Shown here: positions 1 through 13,053 of the stretch, one piece after another | Layout of the letters: the number at the start of each line of letters is the position of its first letter | How positions within the stretch are numbered: the stretch's first letter is position 1 | NCBI GenBank assembly: GCA_018881555.1 | Contig: JACAXG010000002.1 | Location: 19,791,183-19,855,182, forward strand | DNA length: 64,000 nt | Source: Amblyornis subalaris | Lineage: Eukaryota > Chordata > Aves > Passeriformes > Ptilonorhynchidae | Direction of reading: 5' to 3' | The notes under the pieces: generated by a model | Database searches by the model: none | What the model was told of the DNA's origin: nothing | What the model saw: the letters and a program-made list of their open reading frames with translations, nothing else | Translations under genes and position numbers: made by a program

Positions 1-345
1 NCCCAGAAAGTGTGTGCTACAGACAGAACCTAGTCAGACAGAACCCGTTTTCTTATTGAATTACGTGTAGTTGTCGATACTTCAGGAATTAGGAAGTTAA
101 AGCTCATTGTAAGATTTAGTTACGTTGTCTTCTTAAAGATGCTGCTTAAAACTGTGACGGGAGATGGTTAAACACCCTCACCTCCCATCTTGTTATTTGC
201 AACCATTTTCTTCTAGTGTACATGAACTAGATAAAAGGATGGTTATGTTTCAAAGGCATGCACTCAAATGTAAGGAAATGCCAGAACTGAAGCTGCATGT
301 TTAGCTTTGTGTCTCTGGGAATATTTTTCCTGCGTTATTGTCCAG

Positions 346-450
346 TTGCAAGGTCTGCACCTGCCCTCTGTGATCACTGGTCTTCTACAGCCTGAACCAC
401 AGCTCTTGGATTATCTTCTTCAGCATGTCTGGGAAGCACTGAACCCATGG
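346..450 (+). CDS. Candidate internal exon, unidentified protein
   Basis: A 105-base block is open in one frame only (35 codons, phase 0 to phase 0). Upstream is a pyrimidine-rich stretch ending in TCCAG, and downstream is TGG|GTATGT, an acceptable donor. The encoded peptide is leucine-rich and looks helical, with an amphipathic stretch DYLLQHVWEALNPW near its end. The other two frames have stops. I recognise no family. It would be an internal exon of a plus-strand gene entering from the left edge. The alternative is a chance pseudo-exon, which is common in vertebrate introns. No conservation data are available here. Confidence 0.3.
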
Positions 451-3400
451 GTATGTCAGCAGGGACCCTACCCCTGCTTGCATGCCGTGCTCCTAGACAG
501 TCCTTGAGAGACTAAGAGCAATTGCAAAGCAGTCCTACCTGTCACAAGCTGGGAGTGCTGGTAATGAGCTCTGCAGGCATGTGGCTTGCTCTGCTAGGTT
601 ACCCTAGCTCTGTGTAATCCTTGGTGTGGACAGACTCTTTTAGAAGGGATTTGTGGGATAAANTTCTAGGAATGGCAGGAAGATAGGTGAATGGCTCTGA
701 GATCTTCTGGAGCAGCACTGAGTCCTGCAGCACACCACAGTGTTGTGTGTTGTGCTGTGTTGTGTGCACCTGAGCTACCTCTGCCTGGACTAGTTTGGGT
801 AGCAAGAACAATGTTGATGGAAAGTAAGGTAAACAGGCCCTTTTGTAGAGAAAACTGCTTTCAAAGGGACAGGGGCAGGAATGAGTCCTGAGAAGGAGCA
901 AGGAAAGCAGAATTGTGGTTTGGCATCCATTACAGAATCCAGAGAACTAATAACTCCTGGCTTCTCTGTCATCTCCAACAGCTCAAAAAATGAGCAGACC
1001 ACAAAAATCCCTTCGAGGTGATTGAAGATTAAATGGAAGAATAAACAGACTGACTATAACTGTGTTTCCCCTCCCCTTCCCCACTCTCAGCACATAACCA
1101 TGCAGTCCTAGGTGAATGCCAGAAGGGCCAGGTGTCCTCCCCTTCCCTCCTGCCACTACCGTGAAGTTTCAGGATGCCTTTCAGTGGTCTCCTGGAGCTT
1201 TGCAGCTGTGCATTATGGCTTGTGAAGGGAATTGGCTAGATAACACACTTTGGCTCCTCAAACTGTAATTACTTCAATGGAATTATTAGCACAATGGAAG
1301 ATTTCTCAGGTGAATGAGGACAGCACAAACATGCTGGTTATATTTCTGCAAACTATAAATAGAGCCAAATCATTCATGCAATGAGTCCTTCCAGTGTCAG
1401 TCTCTTCTCCCCTGCTTTCTGAAGAGAACTTATGGGGATGGAGAATAGTTTGTGCTCGTAAATATATTTCCACAGAAAAAATAATGAGCTGTGGAAACTG
1501 TCACAGAGAGTCAAAGATAGATTTTTCAGAGAAGGGATCACATATTTTGATACTATAGACAAAGATTTTTGGTGACTAAAGCAAAAAAAAAGTGGGGAAA
1601 TCTTCCGCTAAGACTGACCAGAATGTACGTGATTTAAAAAAATGTAAATCCCAGCCCCAAACAGCTGAACATGCTTTATTTTTAATATTACATAAATGAA
1701 AGGAATATCCTGGGTTCAATTCACAAAGCTACTGGAGGAAGTCATGTAGCCTCCTCCACACTTGTTGGAAATCTCATCCATGATGAGAGAGAGCTGGGTC
1801 CCCAATCAGGTCTTCCACTCTTTCCCCTGAGGCTGTGATTTGACATGACAGTGGCTTTGGTGACAATACTGCACATGTTCCCACCCCTTTGACTGTTCCA
1901 GCAGTTGATCCGTGACAAATTGTACAGTCACACTGTTACTGGAATCAAGGATGGCTCTTGCCAAAAAATCACTTGGCAAAAAATTATGTACCTGATTGTT
2001 TTTTACTCTAATACAAATTGGTTTATTACAGTGGTTCATGGCACACCTGGGTGAGAAGACAGCAAGAAAGATTGAAGAGATTTAATTGGTAATTAATACT
2101 TTATAGCATCAATTACAATCAGAATTGCCTTTATATGTATTGATTTATTATTTTCCACTCCAAGAGAAGCTTATGTGAATGGAAGTCGTGCACTGTTTGT
2201 CAGACAGAGCCTTACATTCACGGCAGGAGTAGTAATTGAAATAACGATTTCTTACTATCTTTCTATTTACTTACAGTTTCAGAAAAAATCCGCAGAAATG
2301 TACACCATTACTGCCTAAAACCAGATATATTTATAAAAGGACAAGGGGGCTGAAGCTTTTGAGACATTTCTCCCAGAAGAGCAAAAAAGTATAAATGTGG
2401 CTATGAGATTTAGCACATCTTTAATTCTACAGATGTCCAAACCAGCCCAGAAGTGCTTTCAAAATGTGTATTTTTGTGTTTCCTCTCTTCTTTTCCAAAT
2501 GGTCGCAGGTCACCAAAAGTCTTGAAACCATTTACAATTAATCTCATGACTCTCAATATTTAAATATGAGTTGAAGACTTTCACCAATTGATTGGACATG
2601 ACTTGGGAGGCCCATTTATACTAAACCAATGCCTANCATTTTTGCAATTGTAGTGGAACAGGAATCTGGAGAAACAGAACAAAACAAGTGGCAGTTAGAA
2701 TAAAGATATTGTTTGTTTTCTAATAGATGCCCAAAGATGGGCTTACCCTCTGGAATCTGATATCTATATTAAAAAGTATAATAATCAATCTTAAAAAATA
2801 GCTCTGATATGAGATATTTTAATTTACAAGTTTCAATTACATTTAAAAATTTTATTTTGTTCCAAGAAAGTTATAAATGCACATCTGGGGAAATTCATGC
2901 TGCCCATGGTTATGATTTCTCTGTAGAAGCAAAGGAGGATTTTAACAAGAGTTAGTCAAGATTGGCAAGTTACATGAAATTCTCTGAAACATTTTAACTC
3001 TTAAACTGTTATTTCATGTTTAGTTAGTATTCAGTTGCATGGCTGGTAGTCAAAGAGAGTATATAGATATAATTGATCCTCCATATGCATCCTCCACAGT
3101 GACAGGATTTGTGTACTGTGATAGAGTAAAAGGAGTGCATTCCTTTGTCTTATGCAGAAGACATCCAAATAAAATACCACTTTGTCTAATATCTTCTTCT
3201 TCTACTTTATTTTTTACAGAATGAGGTTTTTCTTTTATTTTTTTTTAACTCTATTCTCTGCTCACGGTGATTTCCCACTGCTTTATCTTCACTGACTTTG
3301 GAAGAATTACATCTGAGCTACATGGGTGTGATTTACTGGGAATGAAGCCCATTATAGATAATTAACTGTAGTGTATTGTTATAATTCTTTTTATTTAAGA

Positions 3401-5990
3401 GAATTTTTTCCTCCCTTTCCCCAGGGTGTGTTCCATCTGCTCCAGGATAGGAGGTAGAAAGGGAAGCTATTTATTTTTCATGTTTTTAGAGACACAGAGA
3501 GCATGAAGAATGTTAGCTGGGTCCCACTGTTCAGAGACCTTTTTTTTCCTCTACATTTCTTCCTGATACTGTCTGGGTAGCTGAGGTGTAATTATTGTGG
3601 CCGAGGACAAGGTCATCCTGGAGATCAACAAGCCATTAGAAAGAGGCTGACAAAGCAGGGGAACAGATTAGACGTTTAGCTGAGGCATGGACATCATTCC
3701 CCCAAATCCCTGCTGAGACTCCTGCAGACAACCTGAATCTGTGTGCAGCCTTTCTGCAGGCAGTGGTCATGAGACACCAGGTCAGTGTCCAGACTCCATC
3801 CCTCCCTTTCCCTGGTATGACAGGTCCCCCAGGGTAGCTCCTCATGCCACACAGCTGCTGTTTGCTGGGTGTTTCAGGGCAGACCAGTGNTCCTTGGTGC
3901 TGAGCTGGGTACCTCAGGTATTTTCATGTTCACTCCCTTTGTTCACTTGCATCATGCATTTGTACAAGAAAACATCTTGAAAAGTGTCTCAAAAGCTGAC
4001 TTNTATGGTTGGACTCGTGTCTGACCTTTGGGACTTCTGTGCATTGTGGAAAGGGAGTGTGTTAAAGCAGCTCTCTCGGGGGAGGGTGTTGCCTGCTGAC
4101 TCCGGAGAGCTTTACTGAGAAAATTGCAAGGCTTTTGCCTTTGCCTCAATAACACACATCGGCTTCTTTTGAAGAGTGTTGGTCTGACCAGAAAGCAAGG
4201 GAAGGCCCTGGAAGACAAAGCCCTGAGAGCTGATTTTGATACACTTTTCATACATTCGAAGAAGATATAAAGCATTCCAAAATTTCTCCCGCATGTTGGT
4301 TTCCTGTGGTTGATTTACAGGCTGTGACAGAAAATCCATTTCTGTTCCTGTAGATGCTAAATTCATTACCTTGCCACAGAATTCAGATTCTCCACTTCTC
4401 CTTGAACTTCAGCTTGTTACTATGGCAACCAGTGTCAGACAATATATTTTTCCTTCTCACTATTTTCCATTGGCATGGTTGCATATTGCAGTAAAAATAG
4501 TACCCTTTTGCAATATTAATTTAAAAAAAATCACAAAAATTGGTGTGTTTCATGTAAAAGTTTCCCCCTTGTCCTGTGATTTTAAGACATACATTATATA
4601 TGCAGTGTAAGTCTGATAATTCACAATAAAATCGAAAACTTTTTAAACTAATGGGGCATTTTCCTTATAGCTGCACTCAAAAAGCTTTTTTTTTCCTGTC
4701 TTCTTTCACAACTTCTGACAGATAGACATTTTAGGTTACAGTAAAATGCTTTATGAAATGGATTGCATTTTTCTTCAATAAATAACTGGTGATTCTTCCC
4801 TGTTTCAGATGTTGCCTCCTCTCTACAGTTGTCAGAAGTATTCAGGGATTAGCTCACTGGTGGAAGTCCATGCCGTTTTGAGCTTGTCTTTCTCTGAAGT
4901 CTTGTTTAAATTCCAAATTGGTTTCTGAGGGGGGTGTCTGTTCTTTGCTGTAAGAAATCCAAGGAATGTCAGGAGGATGGAAATGGAATCAGTCAATCAA
5001 TAGGTTGCCCTTGCTCTCCTGAATGAGATGGAAGGCTGACAAACTAAGGCAAGTATTAGATGATTAGACTGATTGGCAGTGCCCTGGCCAGAAACAGCAG
5101 AGTCTGTGGAAATGAATAGAAGGTATTCAGGAATTCAAGGTTTCAAGAATAATGAAGTTGGGACTAATTTAGTAGTAATGGTTGACATACATTAACTGCA
5201 AAGATGCTTATCTGTACATATAATGTGTTGTTCAGCCTTCCCTTATACATATTATTTATTTAAACTGACAGATTATTAGCACATCAGTGTGCTGCATGAG
5301 CCTGGGATTTGTACAGAGTTACCCTGCAAAATGCCTACGTAAGCGAAGTGTTAAAGTGGCAAAAATTCTCAGTAAACAGCGTTTTTTGCCCTTCGTGCAG
5401 AGCATGGAATTATGTTACTCTGCATCTAGTTTTCCGTGTGCCTTCCACAAGTGTTGAATCTTTTATCTGGTTTTACTGCACCATTCTTAGTACAGTGCAT
5501 AAGGGGGAGACAACTGCTAATAAATGGATTTTCTTGACAGCTCTCTGAAATGAAAGCATAGTGATATCCAGGCTTGTGGATATGACATCTAAGTGACTTA
5601 AAGCCCAAACTGTACAAGACTAGACATCCAATCTCAGAAGCCCATGGACTAATTTACAGAGCTTTTAGCTTTTTGTGTTGCACATCCAGGACATAGGCAT
5701 TCTTCNACTGCAGTTACAGCTGCAGATTAACCCTTTAATGTACCTTAATTAGCAGCACAGCCCTGATCATTCTCAAAACATGAAATACCATGTGTGTTAA
5801 CTCAGGTAGGAATCCTGTAGGAAAACTGTAAATTGATCATGAACTTAAAATTCATACTAAAATGCCTTAAAAAAGTACTTCATTGATGTCAGTGCATCCT
5901 GTTTTGTTCNGGGAGTTCCCAATTTTTGATTACTTAAACATAAAGCCGTAATATTACTTTAAGGCTTTGTTAATTGTTACCTTCTTTCCA
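451..5990. other. AT-rich stretch without recognisable genes or repeats
   Basis: This block is ordinary AT-rich single-copy DNA. A TG-rich run lies at about 741-770. Open frames are short, overlap on both strands and lack codon-like composition. A 19-base block at 2032-2050 sits between an AG and a GT with phases (0 to 1) that would join the candidate exons at 346-450 and 8294-8454, but it is too short to support alone. I see nothing else here. Confidence 0.5.
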
Positions 5991-6028
5991 CTCCCCTCCC
6001 CCCTTACCCTCCCCTCCCCCTTCACCCC
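5991..6028 (-). repeat. C-rich tract, G-quadruplex motif on minus strand
   Basis: The plus strand is an almost pure pyrimidine tract with six runs of three to seven C. On the minus strand this reads as G runs separated by one to four bases, which satisfies the usual four-run G-quadruplex pattern several times over. It lies about 80 bases from the exon-like block at 6106-6211. Whether it folds or has a role cannot be told from sequence. Confidence 0.75.
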
Positions 6029-6105
6029 AAGCACTGTATTTAATCTCTGGTGAGGTCAGGATGAAAAATGAGAGCACAGAACAGACAAGATGGGATATTT
6101 CTTAC

Positions 6106-6211
6106 CTAATACTTGATGTTCAAAGGTCAGACCTCTAAAGCTGAAGCATGCGCATCCCTTGGCAGTAGATGGGAAGAAATGCTGTCCTTCAGGGTGTCTT
6201 ATGCCTGAGAT
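6106..6211 (-). other. Exon-like open block, antisense to the plus-strand candidates
   Basis: On the minus strand a pyrimidine-rich acceptor (TTTTAACTTATTTCAG) is followed by 106 bases with one open frame of 35 codons, then a good donor ATTAG|GTAAGA. The phase runs 0 to 1. The peptide starts ISGIRHPEGQHFF and contains GCACFSF; it fits no family I know. It lies antisense to the proposed plus-strand gene and has no clear partner exon, so a chance pseudo-exon is the most likely explanation. Confidence 0.15.
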
Positions 6212-8293
6212 CTGAAATAAGTTAAAACAAGAATAAGGTCNTTGCTTTACATTTATCATTTTGAGTTTACCAGGAGCATCACTTTTTTTCCCTCATGAGG
6301 CAGAAGAGATCTTCTTCAGGGCAGATTTAGTACCTCACACATCTGGGCCCAGATTCTTTAATCTTGACCCTCTGTTACTTTTCATTACTCTACACCGATG
6401 CAAATATGTGNCTTTGTCATTTTTGCACAGTCATTTGTGGGAATGTTTGCGTATGAAATGAAAATTACAAACTTTCCTGGGAAGAGACAGTTTCTAGACC
6501 TTTCAAGCACTTTCACTTCACTAGCAGTTATATTGCTCATTTTTATTTAATAACTACCCTGAAATTGAATGTTCCAGAGTTTGACACTACACAAATAAAT
6601 GCCACAGAGAGCANTACATCTGGTTTCAATAACAACAGCAATAATTTCCAATATTTGTTTTCATAACGAAGGACCAGAGTCCAACAGCATTACTGGTGAG
6701 AAGAGCACTGAAAGTGAGAAGGGCATANAATTTATTACACATACAAAAACTATGTTAAAAGAACATTATTAAGGTTGTAAAGTCAAACACTTGAGACTTA
6801 GGAAATGCCAGAATTAAGGTGGTCTGTGCAACTTTAATTTGACCTCGTCAATGTATGCCTCCAGATAGTCTTTAGTTACAAGAATGTATATGATTTCTCT
6901 CCAAGACACCCACCTCAGTCAGTGCACAGAAAGTGTAAGTTGCCCATTTAAGGAACAGCTATGCAATACTTATTTTCCTTCTCGTGTCTGGCATGTGATA
7001 CTTTTGCTCTGCACCATGCAAACCTTGCTCTTAAAGAAAAGTGGTTTGTTTTCTCCCAGACAGTTTTCTCTTGCTCATCACTGCTGTAACTCATTAGTTT
7101 GTAGCATCGTTTTTGTAGAAATCTGTGTCTCTGTTAGTGAGTCTGTGTGGCAGAGAGTATGCTGGTGACCTAATGCTCACACTGGTGGGGGTTTTGCTGC
7201 ATCCTGTCAGTGCATTTTGGATACCTGAGAGCAATCAGAGGACATTAGGTGGAGGCACCAGCCAGAGCAACGTTCCAATCTAACCTCACCCAAAGAAAAC
7301 TGACCTGTGTGCTGCTGAAGGGTGCAGGAATGCAAACCAAACCGTGGTGAGGGGGGATGACTGGGAGATCCTCTTCAAAACCACACTGCAGCTCAGACCT
7401 TAGAGGCTATGATACACATATCCTGTAGGAGGATCAATCTGTTTTACAGATGGAGGAACCACACACACAGAAGTTAAGGCAAAAAGCATCAACTAATTTT
7501 GTGTGCTGAATGTGAGATAACAGAAATTTAGTCCCTTCAGACCTATCGCTTCCAGCAGTTCCTGCTCTGTTCCCTCTCTGACATTGCCTTGCTGCAGTCA
7601 CAGACCCATGGATCTGATATTTTCCTGTCTTAGTATTTCANCCCTGTTGTAATTAAAGCTGACCCCTCACTGCACACTAAAATCAGCAAGTCACAAAGTC
7701 TACTTCTATATTAGAAAACTACACACAGCCAGGGCAAGGGTCATAGCACAGCTTGCTTCTACATGGCTTTCTTTTCTTCTTCCCTCCCAGCAGTTCCAGA
7801 AAGCCTCATCCATATTGCTTACCGGGTACATACTTTTGCTCATGCTCTCCTCAAAGCTGTGACTGACCAGCTATTCTTGCTGGGGCTATTCTCTTGTCTT
7901 TGGCATGGATAACCATGCAGTTGCCATAGAACAGGGACTATAACTCTGTTTTCTTCCCTTACCAACATCACATTTCCCATACAGGGAATATGAGCTCATA
8001 CTTTTTTCCATGTCCACAGAGCTTGAAATAAATCCAGCTGTATATAGCCGGGAAATTCCAGCACTTGGTATTTCCATTTCCTTAAAACATTGTATTTGTT
8101 TTATCTGCATTTAATTTCAGCTGGAGGTTGGGGCTGACAAGTTGCTGATCTGTAAACTTTGCTTGGTTTCATCCCCAGAGCACCATGAACTTTCTGTATG
8201 AAGGACAGATGCATGCTCATTAATACCCATGCAGCTTGAACATTCCTCATCACACAATGTGGGAATGTGGATTTTCTTGTTCCTCTTGCACAG
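6212..8293. other. AT-rich stretch, nothing recognised
   Basis: This is mixed AT-rich sequence with no repeat family I recognise. The plus-strand open frame at 6884-7168 (94 codons) has no strong acceptor or start context and unremarkable composition, so it is treated as chance. A weak 16-base acceptor-donor block near 6925-6940 was not taken further. Confidence 0.45.
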
Positions 8294-8454
8294 ATCCCAG
8301 TGGCACCAATGAAAGAAGAAGAAAATTACTTCTTTATAATCTAATTAATGCATTTGCTGCCACATTGCCCCAGAACAGTAGCACATCTGATACTGCTTTG
8401 AGTTTGGACTTGATATTGGATAATGAGCAAAATTTTCCAAATGTCCACTATGAG
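8294..8454 (+). CDS. Candidate internal exon, unidentified protein
   Basis: A good acceptor (TTCTTGTTCCTCTTGCACAG) is followed by 161 bases open in a single frame and a donor TATGAG|GTATGC. The phase is 1 to 0, giving 53 complete codons. The peptide begins PSGTNERRRKLLLYNLINAF, with a basic patch followed by a hydrophobic helix-like stretch, then an S/T-rich segment and an acidic segment containing LILDNEQNF. The other frames stop early. This is the best plus-strand candidate. It cannot follow the exon at 346-450 directly because the phases differ, so an intervening exon of length 3n+1 would be needed. I do not recognise the protein. Confidence 0.35.
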
Positions 8455-11400
8455 GTATGCTGATGTTTAACAGGCAGTCAGAATCACCTATCCTAAAACA
8501 AGCAACAAGTAGCACACCTTACTAAATTATATTACTTCAGCTCTACTAAGCTGCTTTTTTTTTTTTAAAATCGAATATCATAATGCCAAAATAATGACTA
8601 AAAGGAAATTGTTAGAAACACCTTCTTGTCCTGAACATGATGGAAAATATTCAAACAAATGAAAATCTCCCTGTCTACAAGCCACAGCAATAAACCCCCA
8701 CTAGTATTTTTCATAGTGGATCATCATGGCATATGGGTTTTTAATAAAACAGATGACCTAGTCCAAACCTTGTCTATTGCTCTTATCTATCATTTTTTAT
8801 AAAGACACCAGACATGTTTGATTTCTCTCATTAAACTGAATCCATTTCTGTCTTTAGGTTATTGCTGTTTCAGAATCACATCTACAACATTCATGACTGG
8901 TTTAATTATCTTTCTTGCATTCTCTTTCTCAATATCCTTATTTTCCAAATGTTTTAATTTGTTTTATGTTGATGGAAAAGCATCTTGCTGAGGCATGTTT
9001 ATTGAAACATGTGACTTAAGACCTAATTATAGAGTAGATTATATTTTTCTTTTTAGCAAATGCACTTGACTATTTTCATTTCTTGGCAGAAAGAAATAAT
9101 TAACAACTATCTTGAACACCATACTGTGTATATGTGTGTGAGCTTGGTGGATAGATGCTAAGGTTCATGACACTCCTTTGATATCCCTTAGAAAAGGAAA
9201 GACCTTTAATCGCTCTAGAAGCAAAGCTTGCATTTATTAGTAAAAGTAACAAGGAAGTAGCCAAGTATTCAGAACTGTTTTGTGAGAAAGATATATATGG
9301 AAGAGTCTGTACNAAAATTTAAAAACTTGGGCTAGTTTCCAATCTGATGTAAAGCTGTGTGGTGTGGTAGACTTAGTCAGAATTTACTAAGATTTACTCT
9401 GGGAAATATGACCCAGATGGCATTGTTTCCTCATGTTGTNCTCTCTTATTTGCCTGCTCATTTTCCAGCCGATTCTGCTGGTGGGTCTTTGCAAACAGGC
9501 AAATGTGGTAGCAACCAGACAGGAAAAAAAGCNGTGTGTTAGCACTCCAACTGAGAGCACTTGAAGTTATTTCATGGGTTAAGATGAAGATGTATGGCAA
9601 ATNCAGACCACTAACACAGGGATTGGCGACGACTTAACATCTTGTTTTCTGGTGGTTTTCTCTAAGCCCTGCTCCTCTACCTTTTTCATTACACATAGGA
9701 AAGAAACCCCCCTTTTCTTGCCCAGACCACTTNCTAAAGAAGATCTTGACTAATGTTTAGCACATCTTCAACAGCTGAAGGAGATCTCAGTGCCACATAA
9801 GCAAANAGCAGGAAAGCTCATGGTGAGAACTTTCTGGAGCCTAAAGTTCCAGAGTATTTTTACACAAAACAAATGGTAGCTAGCTCATACTGTGGGTTTA
9901 ATGCTTGCNATTTTCAGCTTTCTCCATTTTATTAAAATAAGTGTCCCAAGTATTTTTGGCCTGTCTGGTTTTAATTTTCTCATATATTCAGTTTCAAGAA
10001 ACACAGAAGCAAGAACAAAACCTGATCTTTCCCACCAAAATGTTTGCCTTTCAGAACTAGGTTCAGACAGATAACTTTAGGTGCTCAGTTCAGATGCCTG
10101 AAAAGGAATCATCCAGACTTGACAGATGGTTCAGAATACTCTGGATTGATGTGTGTGCTCATCAGAGGGACAGAACATGGTAGCATCATGGTAGCTGCGC
10201 CTCTCTGGAGCTCACGAGGTTGAATCAGAGCTGTGTATTGCGTGATTCCCATCACATGGGGTACAGAGTGCTGAGTTTCATGGAAGGGTAAGTGTTTGCC
10301 TGCTGTGCTTCTGATTCTTTGGAGTGGCTATGGGAAAAGCACAAGGTCCTTCTNTGCCACATCACTCAGTCATGAGAGAGCTTTGCAGGAGTGAGGCAAC
10401 CTAAAAGCTCGGACAAGGCTGCCTTTATGCACTTGCAGGTGTCTAAGCTGAGGTATGTGGGGGATTTCATAGACCAGCCTTGAACTTGGTTTTAGTCACA
10501 TAACAAAACGTTTGCTGTGCCTGCTTAGCACTGTCATACCAAAAACATGCCAAACTTGGAAGCAATGAAAGGCTGAACAGGAGAATAGCACCTTTTAAAG
10601 CACATTAATAAAGTTTTCAAAAATAAAAGTAAGTGGAATTCATTAGTCTAAAATACAACCTCTAATCTTTTAAAGGCTGGCATAAGCCTATAAGCATAGA
10701 TTTTGGAGTACTTAAATGATCGTATAATACCAAAATGTTTATATGGGCATGCATACAACTAAATTTTAGACCTGTTGTGCTTTTCAGTATGATCTAATGG
10801 CTGCTGCACAGAAGCTGTTGTTAGGACTCATAGGCTCTGTTTCTCTTTTCTGCCAAGATTTACAGCTAATGAGATGCTATTTTGTGCACTCCTTGGCTAG
10901 TGCAAAANTCTATTTGTTAGGCGTTGTTTTTATGATCTAAGATTTACAATTTCTAATGATCATATGCAAAGAAAACCTTTTATTCACTTAAGCACCAAGG
11001 GAGACTGCATGTAACAAAATCACCATGTAATTTTCACTACAGAAACNTTGTTGCTTTATAGCCACTGTGATTTTTTAGGCTTACACAAAGAGCCAAATCG
11101 TGGCACCTTGGCTTGTACTAGGTAAAATCTTTGCAAGCAGCCCTGTAGAGTAGATTTTAATTTTCATGAATGGTTTCCTAAGACTTTGGTGAAACAGAAG
11201 TCTGAAAACTGACAAAAGTGGAACGAACATTGTTTTCTGGGAATGAACATCTCATTTTCCCATACCAGGCAGCAAAGTGGTCTATTGTATTCAGGTATGT
11301 TGAATTCAGTATGGTTACTTGAAAATAAAATTATTATTCTAAGTAAAAGTATCAGAAACTGTCCCAGAGAAAAAATAAAGCCATAAAAACATCATACTAT

Positions 11401-13009
11401 GCCTGAATTTATATAATTTACAGCAACTCTAAAGTCAGTGATAATTCAAAATAAAAAAAAACAAAAGCTGTTTCTGAAGTTAGATGATAATTCTGAGAAT
11501 TCACTTTCTTTCTTTCCTTTTACTGTATTGACTTGCTGTTTGGAAGTTTATGCAATGATTTAAGCTCACATAGATAAGATGTGATGCTTGTTACATTTGT
11601 ATTTTGAACAGGTTTGGCATAAGTGAACTGATAATTTTTCAGTAAGTTGCTCAGACTGCAATTAAGATGTTGAATTCTTGTAATTTCTACAGTCTTCAGC
11701 ATTTTTGGCTTGTGGTCTCAACTCTAGAGNAATGCTTGCTTGTATCTTTTGCATGTCTGTTTGAGCAGACAAACCATTAAGAAAGGGCAAGAAAACCTCT
11801 GAGACATTGTTCCTGTGACACCAGGTAGATAGTGATGTAGCATATTAATATCCAACATAGTGATGCAGCATTGACCATGCCATCACCACAAAGGCCCAAA
11901 ACTAATATGAGAATGTGCTACACCATTGTAGGGGCTCGAGTATTTTTATTCCAAGGTTCAATCCTCATAGGCTTTTGTTTCATTAAGAGTACAGGTTGAC
12001 CTAAGCATATCCAAAGCACTGGTGGTTTTACATCCTTATTGATTGTGTGTAGCAAGAAAATAATTTTCTGGACCTGGATCTTTTACAACTTTTGCATTTT
12101 GACTATCACACCCTCCTTTATATTGTAAATAACTCTTAATGATGAAGCAGTGAAGCTTTTCTTTCATGCAGGCTTAAAAANCTAATTGGTCTCACCTGTA
12201 ATATGGGCCCTTTACATTCAGCTGGTATAAGAAATTCCTCTGGCCACATGCCATAAACCCAGACTCTCGCTATGGATTCTATAACATCCACCTGGCTGGT
12301 ATATTTGCTTCCTGGGATACCACACACCGATAAACATGATTGTTGACTAGCTGAGGACAAGTTTTTAGATGATGTTGTGAGTCTGACCAGAAATGCTGTT
12401 TAATGTGCTANACCTGCTACATGCATGTAGTTCAGTTTGCCTGAATCAAACTCAGGCTGTCCTAATGCCTGGCTTTGAGCTTATCCCATAATTGCAGCCA
12501 CTCTGATGAGAGGAAGAGCATGTTCACCAGGTGGAGCATGTGGGTGGCCAGTTTTGCTTGAGGCACAGGGGACAGTCGGGTGGACATGTATGGGGACATT
12601 GCAGTCACGTTAAATTTTTTGAAGGGATGGAATGGGCATTTAAGACCATAAAAGGACTACAAGAGGGAATCTTGTGAATTTCTACAAAAGAGCAAAGTAA
12701 GAAAAAAGTCTATCNCTACGTCTAGAAAATTGTGGCCAACGAAGAAGCAGAGGGCTGTAAATATTGGAAATATTAAATATTCTGCTGGTGACTCTTTAGA
12801 GAAATGAGGCAAACCCCTGCCCCCCAAAAAACATAAAATCCCATATCGAAAACACGGCATACCGTGTACTAATGCTGTTTTTTGTGTGTTTATGTGTTTG
12901 TAAAATCTAATTCAACATTTTCTTCTAATGAAGACCAATGTTGCCTCACCGATTCTGAGAAGACAGCTTGTTAAATGAAAGTTGGAAGTCATAGTTGATA
13001 AGNCCGATA
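8455..13009. other. AT-rich stretch, nothing recognised
   Basis: This block is AT-rich with a T-run near 8555-8566. A 26-base block at 11269-11294 has a good acceptor (CATTTTCCCATACCAG) and a good donor (TTCAG|GTATGT), but all three frames are open and it is too short to judge. No repeat family, RNA gene or convincing coding frame is visible. Confidence 0.45.
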
Positions 13010-13053
13010 AAACCAACCAACCAGCCAAGCAATCAAGCAAACAACCAACCAAA
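13010..13053 (+). repeat. Imperfect CCAA/CAAG tetranucleotide repeat
   Basis: About 44 bases of degenerate tetranucleotide units (AACC, CAAG, CAAA) form an old microsatellite. One single-base N lies just upstream. Confidence 0.8.
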
